NCBI GenBank assembly: GCA_030618065.1 | Contig: JAUXEE010000040.1 | Coordinates: 1 to 9,854, forward strand | Length of the DNA stretch: 9,854 nt | Direction of reading: 5' to 3' | Source of the DNA: Gemmatimonadota bacterium | GTDB lineage: Bacteria > Gemmatimonadota > Gemmatimonadetes > Longimicrobiales > Gaopeijiaceae | The notes under the pieces: generated by a model | Seen by the model: only the letters and a program-made list of their open reading frames with translations | What the model was told of the DNA's origin: nothing | Database searches by the model: none | Made by a program: the position numbers and the translations under genes | In this document: positions 1 through 5,358 of the stretch, one piece after another | Numbering within the stretch: the first letter of the stretch is position 1 | Layout of the letters: each line of letters opens with the position of its first letter

Positions 1-243
1 CTGGATCGGGAGACTCTGGATCATGGGGAGATCCAGCTCCTTGCCGAAGGGAAGCCTCTGCCCCCCTTGGAGAAGCTCATTATTCCGGGGGTGCCATCCA
101 ACGGGGCGCCCCTTGCCGAGCCAAAGGGGCTTTCCTCTGGGGACGCCTCAGAAGAGCCCGAACCGATTGAGGAGGGGGCCCCCGCTGACCGTCAGGAAGA
201 ACTCAGGCTGGAGGAAATCGAGCGGGATCGGGCCCCCCGATGA
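1..243 (+). CDS. ftsH: ATP-dependent zinc metalloprotease FtsH, C-terminal end (partial)
   Basis: Frame 1 is open from the first base to TGA at 241-243, giving 80 residues of a protein whose start lies outside the window. The first 23 residues contain ETLDHGEIQLL and a GKPLPPL stretch, which match the end of the FtsH peptidase domain (family pattern ETLdg.Ei..ll.G.plpp). The AAA+ and HExxH parts lie upstream and are not seen. The remaining ~55 residues are a disordered, acidic, Pro/Glu-rich tail (EEPEPIEEGA, then a charged EELRLEEIERDRA helix), as is common for the variable cytosolic FtsH C-terminus. FtsH is a membrane-anchored hexamer that degrades misfolded membrane proteins and short-lived regulators. 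The identification rests on this short C-terminal motif plus the ftsH-folP gene order, which is widespread in bacteria. The stop overlaps the folP start as ATGA. Confidence 0.82.
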   Translation: MDRETLDHGEIQLLAEGKPLPPLEKLIIPGVPSNGAPLAEPKGLSSGDASEEPEPIEEGAPADRQEELRLEEIERDRAPR

Positions 244-1211
244 GCTTGCCAGCCGGCCAGCCCGGGGCAGGCACGGGGACCGGGACGCTGGAAGCGACCG
301 GTCCCCGTGTCTTTTCTGAATGGTGTTTCTCTGAGGGGAAGCTGGATCTTTCCACGCCCGCGGTCATGGGGATCATGAACTTCACCCCCGACTCCTTCTT
401 CGATGGTGGAGAGTTGACCTCGGTGGAGGTGGCCTTGAACCGAGCCCGCCTCCTCCTCATGGAAGGTGCCCGAATCTTGGACGTGGGAGGAGAGTCGACC
501 CGTCCCGGTGCAGATCCCGTGTCGGTGAAGGAGGAACTCGAGAGGGTCTTGCCCTTCATCCGACAAGCCTCGAAAGCGGGTTTGGGGCCGTTGTCCATCG
601 ATACGCGAAGGGCTGCCGTGGCTCGGGAGGCGTTGAGAAGCGGGTCCCAGATCGTGAATGACGTGTCGGGCTTGAGACACGACCCCGGGATGGCGAAGGT
701 GGTCGCCGAGGAGGGGGCCGGCCTGGTCCTCTCCCATATGAGAGGTACTCCCGCTACCATGAGCGAGTTGGCGGAGTACGGCGATGTCGCGAAAGAGGTA
801 ACCCAGGAGCTGGGAGCCTCCCTTTCCCTGGCCCTGGATGCGGGGATTCCCAAGGAGAGAATCGTGGTGGACCCGGGGATCGGGTTTTCCAAAACCGGGG
901 GTCAGAGCCTGGACCTCCTTCGGAATCTAGCCTCCCTTCAGGTACTCGGTTGCCCCATTATGGTGGGGCCGAGCCGGAAAAGTTTCATTGGAGAGGTCAC
1001 CGGGCTTCCGCCCACGGAGCGGCTTCCCGGAACCCTCGCCGCATGTGTCCTGGCCTTCTCTTGGGGGGCGAGGATCTTCCGGGTTCACGACGTGGCTCCC
1101 ATCGTCCAAGGGTTGAGCGTCACTCAGGCCATCTTTGGAGCCTGGCCGCGTGATGGGGTGCGGCCGCGCAAAGGCTCCCGAGCACCTCAGGATAGGGCAC
1201 AAGAATCATGA
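240..1211 (+). CDS. folP: Dihydropteroate synthase
   Basis: 323 residues. DHPS joins 6-hydroxymethyl-dihydropterin pyrophosphate to p-aminobenzoate in folate synthesis and is the sulfonamide target. All family blocks are present: GIMNFTPDSFFDGG (residues 44-57), DVGGESTRPGA (81-91), SIDT (119-122), NDVSG (140-144), SHMRGTP (165-171), DPGIGFSKT (211-219, pterin-binding Asp and catalytic-side Lys), GPSRKSFIG (243-251) and RVHDV (281-285). It is longer than the usual 270-285 residues: the first ~25 residues are Gly/Thr-rich with no family match, and the last ~25 are Arg-rich. The ATG at 240 overlaps the ftsH stop. No other ATG, GTG or TTG occurs in frame before Met43, and starting there would remove the conserved strand EGKLDLSTPAV, so I keep 240. 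The Gly/Thr-rich leader is encoded by a strong hairpin (272-309). The gene ends in an ATGA overlap with cdaA. Confidence 0.96.
   Translation: MSLPAGQPGAGTGTGTLEATGPRVFSEWCFSEGKLDLSTPAVMGIMNFTPDSFFDGGELTSVEVALNRARLLLMEGARILDVGGESTRPGADPVSVKEELERVLPFIRQASKAGLGPLSIDTRRAAVAREALRSGSQIVNDVSGLRHDPGMAKVVAEEGAGLVLSHMRGTPATMSELAEYGDVAKEVTQELGASLSLALDAGIPKERIVVDPGIGFSKTGGQSLDLLRNLASLQVLGCPIMVGPSRKSFIGEVTGLPPTERLPGTLAACVLAFSWGARIFRVHDVAPIVQGLSVTQAIFGAWPRDGVRPRKGSRAPQDRAQES
272..317 (+). terminator. Terminator- or attenuator-like hairpin inside the folP 5' end
   Basis: CACGGGGACCGG (272-283) pairs perfectly with CCGGTCCCCGTG (298-309), a 12-bp GC-rich stem. Inside the loop, CGCT (286-289) pairs with AGCG (293-296) and extends the helix. 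A T-rich run, TCTTTTCT (310-317), follows at once. This is the layout of an intrinsic terminator, though the T-run is broken by two Cs. It begins 29 bases after the ftsH stop and lies within codons 11-26 of folP. A translating ribosome would disrupt it, so it could attenuate folP-cdaA when translational coupling from ftsH is poor. Structure is seen; function is inferred. Confidence 0.5.
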
Positions 1212-1978
1212 GTCGGGTCTGGGACCAGTTTCAGTTTCTCCGGCCGGGATGGGGAGATCTCATCGAGATCCTCATCGTGGCCATCCTCTTCTATCGTCTC
1301 CTTATTCTGATCCAGCGTACCCGGGCCATGCAGATGTTGCTGGGGGCTCTCCTCCTGGTGGGCATCTACTTCGTGGCCCTGATCCTGGATTTCTCCCTCA
1401 TTCGGTACCTGCTGGAGGCCATTTTCCAGTACGGAGCCATTGCGGCCCTGGTCGTCTTTCAGCCGGAACTCCGCTCGGGCCTGGCCCGTTTGGGCCATAA
1501 CCAATTCATACGGTACCTGAGAAGCATGGAGGAGAGTCAGGAAGCCGATGAGCTCGTTGAGGCGGTGGTTGAGCTGGCACGCCTGAAACGCGGGGCCATT
1601 GTAGCCATTCAGGGGGAGGTCGGCCTGGAGGAGTACGCCGAGACGGGGAGCCCGGTTGACGCTCCCGTATCCGCCCAGATGCTCAAGACAATTTTCACTC
1701 CCTACACACCACTCCACGATGGTGCTGTTATCATTAACGGAGGGAGAATCGTTACTGCGGGAGCCATCCTGCCTCTGACGCAACTCCCCGTTCGGGATAG
1801 GTCCTTGGGAACCCGACACCGGGCTGCCCTGGGTCTTAGTGAGGAGACAGACGCCGTGGTGGTGGTGGTGAGTGAGGAGACCTCCCGGATCTCGGTGGCC
1901 CAGGGGGGAAGGATCGAAGTCGGGGTGGATGAGGCGCGGCTCCGGGAGATTCTCTCGGGGGTCCTGGGTGGGGGTTAG
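1208..1978 (+). CDS. cdaA: Membrane diadenylate cyclase CdaA (DacA), c-di-AMP synthase
   Basis: 256 residues. The enzyme makes cyclic di-AMP from two ATP; c-di-AMP controls potassium and osmolyte transport and cell-wall balance. Three hydrophobic segments at about residues 17-35, 43-61 and 66-84 fit the CdaA membrane anchor. They are followed by the conserved linker FQPELRSGLARLG (84-96). The DAC domain shows LHDGAVII with the catalytic DGA motif (171-173), AGAILPLT (184-191), GTRHRAALGL with the RHR motif (203-205) and VSEETS (221-226). Both catalytic motifs are intact, so activity is expected. The ATG at 1208 overlaps the folP stop; AGGG at 1194-1197 is a modest ribosome site. The regulator cdaR (YbbR domain) and glmM, usual cdaA partners in Firmicutes, do not follow. 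The gene ends with TAG and a 122-bp gap. Bacteroidetes also pair folP with a diadenylate cyclase gene, so this linkage is probably old. Confidence 0.95.
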   Translation: MSRVWDQFQFLRPGWGDLIEILIVAILFYRLLILIQRTRAMQMLLGALLLVGIYFVALILDFSLIRYLLEAIFQYGAIAALVVFQPELRSGLARLGHNQFIRYLRSMEESQEADELVEAVVELARLKRGAIVAIQGEVGLEEYAETGSPVDAPVSAQMLKTIFTPYTPLHDGAVIINGGRIVTAGAILPLTQLPVRDRSLGTRHRAALGLSEETDAVVVVVSEETSRISVAQGGRIEVGVDEARLREILSGVLGGG

Positions 1979-2008
1979 AAAAAGAGGTCAAGAAAGACCG
2001 ACTGTGCG

Positions 2009-2037
2009 TTGACGGGTCCCGGGCCTATCCCTAGATT
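2009..2037 (+). promoter_or_regulatory. Predicted sigma70-type promoter for the exbB operon
   Basis: TTGACG (2009-2014) is followed after 17 bases by TAGATT (2032-2037). This matches the -35 consensus at 5 of 6 positions and the -10 at 4 of 6, with optimal spacing. Transcription would begin near 2044, giving a leader of about 57 bases before the TTG at 2101. It is the only well-spaced promoter I see in the cdaA-exbB gap. No terminator with a T-run follows cdaA, so read-through from ftsH-folP-cdaA is also possible. Confidence 0.5.
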
Positions 2038-2044
2038 GGCCCGG
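2019..2044. repeat. Inverted repeat overlapping the exbB -10 region
   Basis: CCGGGCC (2019-2025) and GGCCCGG (2038-2044) are perfect 7-bp inverted arms separated by 12 bases that contain the predicted -10 element. The placement would suit an operator, or a hairpin in read-through transcripts. No T-run follows, so it is not an intrinsic terminator. A related element lies at 2920-2941 on the other side of exbB. Confidence 0.4.
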
Positions 2045-2100
2045 TTCATCTCGGAACCTGGTGCCCTGGAAGTGGGGCGTTGGAAGAAAAGGAGTTCCTC

Positions 2101-2859
2101 TTGAGCGGCTCGCAATACGAACTGCTTACACTCTTCGCCGATGGCGGGGCCATGATGTACCCGCTGGTCCTCTGCTCTCTTATCGCGTTAGGTGTAATCA
2201 TCGCGAAAGCCTGGACCCTCTGGCTCGCTCACAAGAGCGCGAAAGAGGTCCTGGCCCGGGTGGAGGAAGTGTCCAGAGCCGGCCGGATCGACGAGGCAAT
2301 CCAGATCGCCTCTGAGACTTCCGGGCCCACGGCAGCCATCCTCCTGGCCGGTTTGAAGCGGATTCGCCTCGGGATCGTGGCTGAGGGTGAGGTTCCGCGA
2401 GCGGTGAGCACCGCGGGTGCTATCGAGCTGGGGTTTCTGGAAAGAGGCCTGGTCATTTTGGCCACGGTGGCGAACGTAGCCCCACTCATGGGCTTCCTGG
2501 GCACGGTTGCCGGCATGATCCTGGCCTTTGCAGCCATCGAGGCGGCAGGGGACGTGGATCCCTCCCTGGTGGCTGGAGGGATCAAGGTGGCCCTTCTCAC
2601 CACTGCCACCGGTCTCGCCATCGCCATTCCGGTGAACATCGCGTACAACTATTTCGTGACCCGGATCGACGGTTTGATCATGGACATGGAGCAGGGCACC
2701 CAGCAGATCCTGAACCTGGGCTGGGACATGGAGAAGGAAGGAAAGCTCACCATCGTCCGGAAAGAGATCACCAGGAGAACGCTTTCGGGCGTGGGCTCCG
2801 CCTCCTCCCAGGTGGTGAGGGGCACCGCACCGCCGGCGCCACCCGTTTCCGAACCCTAG
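2101..2859 (+). CDS. exbB: ExbB/TolQ/MotA-family proton channel protein
   Basis: 252 residues from the TTG at 2101. ExbB forms the inner-membrane pentamer that, with ExbD, converts proton flow into motion of TonB. Hydrophobic segments lie at about residues 19-38 (MMYPLVLCSLIAL), 118-146 and 163-184. The MotA_ExbB signatures are clear: ERGLVILATVANVAPLMGFL then GTVAGMI (114-140), and KVALLTTATGLAIAIPVNI (162-180) with the polar Thr residues typical of the proton path. The large cytosolic loop (about 40-115) and the ~45-residue C-terminal tail are normal, though the tail ends in a Pro/Ala-rich segment. I chose 2101 because AAAAGGAG (2087-2094) stands 6 bases upstream. An in-frame TTG at 2080 would add seven residues but has a poorer ribosome site, and ATG 2152 would clip the N-terminus. 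The exbD and tonB genes downstream favour ExbB over TolQ or MotA. Confidence 0.92.
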   Translation: MSGSQYELLTLFADGGAMMYPLVLCSLIALGVIIAKAWTLWLAHKSAKEVLARVEEVSRAGRIDEAIQIASETSGPTAAILLAGLKRIRLGIVAEGEVPRAVSTAGAIELGFLERGLVILATVANVAPLMGFLGTVAGMILAFAAIEAAGDVDPSLVAGGIKVALLTTATGLAIAIPVNIAYNYFVTRIDGLIMDMEQGTQQILNLGWDMEKEGKLTIVRKEITRRTLSGVGSASSQVVRGTAPPAPPVSEP

Positions 2860-2919
2860 GCTGAGCCTGGGGGAAAAGGCCCTGGTGAGGGGAGTTGACT
2901 TCGGAGATCGCCTCATGGG

Positions 2920-2941
2920 GCCCGGGAACTTTGGCCCGGGC
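2920..2941 (+). repeat. Inverted repeat (hairpin) in the exbB-exbD spacer
   Basis: GCCCGGG (2920-2926) and CCCGGGC (2935-2941) form a 7-bp, all-GC stem with an 8-base loop. The spacer (2860-2980) is unusually long for this operon; otherwise it holds only a purine-rich ribosome site before exbD. There is no T-run and no matching -10, so a terminator or a new promoter is unlikely. An mRNA processing or stability stem that sets the exbB:exbD ratio is possible. The right half, TTGGCCCGG, is shared with the repeat upstream of exbB. Confidence 0.4.
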
Positions 2942-2980
2942 GAACCTGTAAAGAACTAGAAGGACAAAAGGGAAGGGAAT

Positions 2981-3409
2981 ATGGCCGTCATCAATCAAAA
3001 GAAGTCGAAGGTCAGCGACGAGGTTCCCACTGCGTCGATGGCCGACATCGCCTTCCTTCTTCTCGTCTTCTTCTTGGTGACGACAGTCTTCCCCAAGGAT
3101 AAGGGGCTGGAGGTCGTCCTTCCGGAGCAGGGGGAGGAGATAGCGGTAAGCCAGAACAACATTCTCCACCTTATCATCCGCACTGATGGGATCGTGGAGG
3201 TGAAGCGGGGAGAGTCCACTTCGATTCAGCAGATGCGCCCGGACGACATCGAAGCTCTCTGGCGTAACGAGGTGACGGCCAACCCGAACCTCATCGCTGC
3301 CGTGAAAACCCACCCCGATGCGCCTCACCGGTTCATGATCGACGTTCTGGACTCGCTCCAGTTGGCTGGCGCTGAGCGGATCTCCCTGCAGATGTTGGAG
3401 GATATCTAA
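2981..3409 (+). CDS. exbD: ExbD/TolR-family protein, first copy
   Basis: 142 residues. ExbD is a single-pass protein that dimerises inside the ExbB pentamer and carries the proton-accepting Asp. The layout is standard: a short Lys-rich cytosolic N-terminus (1-18), then SMADIAFLLLVFFLVTTVF (19-37) with the essential Asp at residue 22, then a periplasmic domain. Just after the membrane the GLEVVLPEQG stretch (42-51) carries the usual ExbD/TolR V-x-LP feature. The rest (ILHLIIRTDG, MIDVLDSLQLAGAERISL) fits the periplasmic alpha/beta fold. Length is typical. The ATG is preceded by AAAAGGGAAGGG at good spacing. It lies between exbB and a second exbD, two bases from the latter, in one operon. Confidence 0.93.
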   Translation: MAVINQKKSKVSDEVPTASMADIAFLLLVFFLVTTVFPKDKGLEVVLPEQGEEIAVSQNNILHLIIRTDGIVEVKRGESTSIQQMRPDDIEALWRNEVTANPNLIAAVKTHPDAPHRFMIDVLDSLQLAGAERISLQMLEDI

Positions 3410-3411
3410 CC

Positions 3412-3861
3412 ATGTCCATCAGAGGTGGCGGTTTAGATCGGAAGTCGAAGGCGTCATCGGAGATCCCCAACTCGTCCATGGCTGACATTGCCTTTCTCCT
3501 TCTCATTTTCTTCATGGTTTCCACGGTGTTTCGGAATGACAAAGAACGGCCCATCACCTGGGCAGCTGCGGCGGCGACTGAGAAAATCGACGAGAAGGCG
3601 AAGAACATCCTGAACATCTGGGTGGAGCGGGACGGTTCCATCTGGATCAACGACATGAACTATCCCATGGAGGAGGTATCCGACGTCGTGGCGCCTTTGT
3701 ACGCGCGGTCGGAGCGCCACCTGGTCATCTCTATCCGAGGTGACCGGGAAACGCCCTACTCCTTCATGGATGCAATACAGAAAGAGTTGGTGTCCGCCGG
3801 AGTGGTTCGCGTGGTTTTCGCCACCGAGCTCGAGCGGCAGATGACGAGGGCAAGACGATGA
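3412..3861 (+). CDS. exbD: ExbD/TolR-family protein, second copy
   Basis: 149 residues. Its N-terminus and membrane segment closely match the first copy: SSMADIAFLLLIFFMVSTVF (21-40), with the proton-path Asp at 25. The periplasmic part differs. Where copy one has GLEVVLPEQG, this one has RPITWAAAAATEKIDEKAKN (46-65), an Ala-rich segment without the LP motif. It continues with ILNIWVERDGSIWINDMNY and ends SAGVVRVVFATELERQMTRARR with a basic tail. GGAGG (3397-3401) stands 10 bases before the ATG. The stop overlaps the tonB start (ATGA), so ExbD2 and TonB should be made in coupled amounts. Double-exbD operons are common in TonB systems of several Gram-negative phyla; the two may form a heterodimer in the ExbB pore. 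Confidence 0.92.
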   Translation: MSIRGGGLDRKSKASSEIPNSSMADIAFLLLIFFMVSTVFRNDKERPITWAAAAATEKIDEKAKNILNIWVERDGSIWINDMNYPMEEVSDVVAPLYARSERHLVISIRGDRETPYSFMDAIQKELVSAGVVRVVFATELERQMTRARR

Positions 3862-4550
3862 GCGCAGAAACAACACAAGCTAAGGCCGGTTCAGGGGGAG
3901 TTCTACTCACCGCCAACGAACGGTTCAAGCGGTCTTTCGGAACCTGGTTTTGGGGCTCTATGATTCTGGCAACAGTGGCGCATTTCGCCGTCTTCGCCCT
4001 TTGGCCGGAGATGACAGCGGAAGACGTTTCCTACGATGCCGCCGAGTTGGAGGCCATTGAGCTCCCGCCCGAGATCGAGATTCCGCCGCCGCCCGAGATG
4101 ATTGCCAGACCTGCGACGCCGGTCATCGCCACTGCGGACATCGATGAGGACATCACCATTGCCCCGACGACGTTCGAGGACAACCCGGTGGAGGACCTTC
4201 CGCCCCCGCCGGAAGACGTGACGACGACTGACATTTCTGCTGCTCCCACCTTTACGCCCTTCACGGTTCGCCCGGACATCCGGAACCGGGGAGAGGTGGC
4301 ACGGGTGCTGGAGCGGGAATATCCACCTCTGCTTCGGGATGCCGGGATCGGCGGGACGGTGGACATCTGGTTCTTTATCGATGAAGAGGGGAAGGTCGTG
4401 AGGACCCAGGTCGACAAATCCTCCGGGCATAAGGCCCTAGACGATGCGGCCATCAAGGTGTCTGAGATCATCCAGTTCACTCCGGCCCTCAACCGGGACA
4501 AGAGAGTGCCGGTGTGGATTTCCCTGCCCATTACCTTCACGACTCGATAG
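3858..4550 (+). CDS. tonB: TonB-family energy transducer
   Basis: 230 residues. TonB is anchored in the inner membrane, spans the periplasm and pulls on outer-membrane receptors to import siderophores, vitamin B12 or glycans. A ~29-residue cytosolic N-terminus precedes one membrane helix (about 30-49, WFWGSMILATVAHFAVFALW). This helix keeps the TonB His (His42); the Ser found four residues before that His in E. coli TonB is Ala38 here. The linker (50-140) is acidic and proline-containing (EIPPPPE, LPPPPED) but lacks the Glu-Pro/Lys-Pro repeats of enterics. The C-terminal domain (about 148-230) has the family pattern EYPPLLRDAGIGGTVDI, IDEEGKVV, GHKALDDAAIKV, FTPALNRDKRVPVWISLPI. GAGGG (3846-3850) is a ribosome site 7 bases before the ATG. 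No TonB-dependent receptor gene is in the window, so the substrate is unknown. Confidence 0.94.
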   Translation: MSAETTQAKAGSGGVLLTANERFKRSFGTWFWGSMILATVAHFAVFALWPEMTAEDVSYDAAELEAIELPPEIEIPPPPEMIARPATPVIATADIDEDITIAPTTFEDNPVEDLPPPPEDVTTTDISAAPTFTPFTVRPDIRNRGEVARVLEREYPPLLRDAGIGGTVDIWFFIDEEGKVVRTQVDKSSGHKALDDAAIKVSEIIQFTPALNRDKRVPVWISLPITFTTR

Positions 4551-4585
4551 GTACCGGCGCAGAGGACCCCACGACTTTTGAGATT

Positions 4586-4621
4586 GGCCTCGCCGGCGCT
4601 CCCGGCGAGGCCTCTTTTTTT
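4586..4621 (+). terminator. Rho-independent terminator after tonB
   Basis: GGCCTCGCCGG (4586-4596) and CCGGCGAGGCC (4602-4612) form a perfect 11-bp stem with a 5-base loop, followed by TC and seven Ts (4615-4621). It lies 36 bases after the tonB stop. This is a textbook intrinsic terminator and marks the end of the exbB-exbD-exbD-tonB transcript. Confidence 0.95.
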
Positions 4622-4634
4622 ATGGCCAGAGGCG

Positions 4635-4651
4635 CTAGAATAAAGGTCTAG
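4635..4651 (+). promoter_or_regulatory. Possible -10 element and small dyad upstream of yggS
   Basis: TAGAAT (4636-4641) matches the -10 consensus at 5 of 6 positions and lies 21 bases before the yggS ATG, directly after the terminator. The expected -35 position falls in the terminator T-run and does not match, so the promoter is weak or activator-dependent. The -10 sits in a small inverted repeat, CTAGA-N7-TCTAG. A promoter is needed here because the terminator isolates the downstream genes. Confidence 0.35.
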
Positions 4652-4662
4652 AAGATCGGTCC

Positions 4663-5358
4663 ATGTACGAATCTCGGCTCTTGAACAATCTCCCACGAGT
4701 AAGGGAGGCCATCGAAAAAGCGACCATGCGGGCTGGGCGGAATCCGGGAGATGTCACTTTGGTGGCCGTGACCAAGGCTCATCCACCGGAGGCTCTCCGG
4801 GCCGCTCTGGCGGCGGGAATCCGCGATTTGGGTGAGAATCGTATCGAGGAGCTGGAGGGGAAGGTTGGGCTTCTTGGGCGAGATGCGGCCACCTGGCATA
4901 TGGTGGGGCATGTCCAGGGCCGAAAAGCGAAACAGGCCGTAGAGCTTGCGGACATGATCCACTCCCTGGACACCTACAAGCTTGCCCGGCGGGTTTCCAG
5001 CTTCGCATCCGAAGGCGGCATCCGAGTACCGGTTCTGGTGCAGGTGAAACTGTCCGGAGAGGAAGCCAAGAGCGGATTCAGCCGGGATCGAGCGGTAGAG
5101 GCAGTCCATGAGATCCTGGAGTTGCCTGGGGTGGAAGTTCGGGGCCTCATGACCATGGCACCCTTTGTAGATGATGAGAGAGTTCTTCGAAGAACCTTCG
5201 TCGGCCTTCGTAGGATTCAGGAGGAAGCGTGCAAGCTCCCTGGCTACGAGGGCCGGGAGCTATCCATGGGGATGACCAATGATTTCGAGCTGGCCGTGGA
5301 AGAGGGAAGTACCATGGTCCGCATAGGGACCGCACTATTTGGAGAGCGCCCGCGATGA
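4663..5358 (+). CDS. yggS: YggS/PLPBP family pyridoxal phosphate homeostasis protein
   Basis: 231 residues, the normal length. YggS binds PLP by a single alanine-racemase-like barrel and helps balance vitamin B6 and amino-acid pools; no catalytic reaction is established. The signatures are in order: LVAVTKAHP (33-41) with the PLP lysine at 38, LGENRIEE (56-63), WHMVGHVQGRK (78-88; the usual form is WHfIGhLQ.nK), HSLDTYKLA (100-108), VQVKLSGEEAKSGF (127-139), GLMTMAP (161-167), SMGMTNDFELAVEEGSTMVR (201-220) and IGTALFG (221-227). The commonly seen GMS of the phosphate site is GMT here, a conservative change. The ATG at 4663 is the natural family start, and the ribosome site is weak. It opens the transcription unit after the terminator. 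Its stop overlaps the divIVA start as ATGA, a linkage also seen in the Gram-positive ylmE-divIVA cluster. Confidence 0.95.
   Translation: MYESRLLNNLPRVREAIEKATMRAGRNPGDVTLVAVTKAHPPEALRAALAAGIRDLGENRIEELEGKVGLLGRDAATWHMVGHVQGRKAKQAVELADMIHSLDTYKLARRVSSFASEGGIRVPVLVQVKLSGEEAKSGFSRDRAVEAVHEILELPGVEVRGLMTMAPFVDDERVLRRTFVGLRRIQEEACKLPGYEGRELSMGMTNDFELAVEEGSTMVRIGTALFGERPR

Noticed and set aside
23..319. 98-codon + strand frame across the ftsH-folP junction
   Set aside because: It is out of frame with both ftsH and folP, Arg/Pro/Gly-rich, and has no plausible ribosome site or homology.
192..892. Two overlapping reverse-strand open frames (181 and 229 codons) opposite folP
   Set aside because: They are Arg/Ser/Pro-rich shadow frames without motifs; folP is certain on the + strand.
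2019..2044. Intrinsic terminator after cdaA
   Set aside because: The stem is only 7 bp with a 12-base loop, and no T-run follows it; it is better viewed as an operator or RNA dyad.
2895..2923. TTGACT in the exbB-exbD spacer as a second promoter
   Set aside because: The hexamer matches a -35, but the correctly spaced -10 position is GGGCCC, which is incompatible with sigma70.
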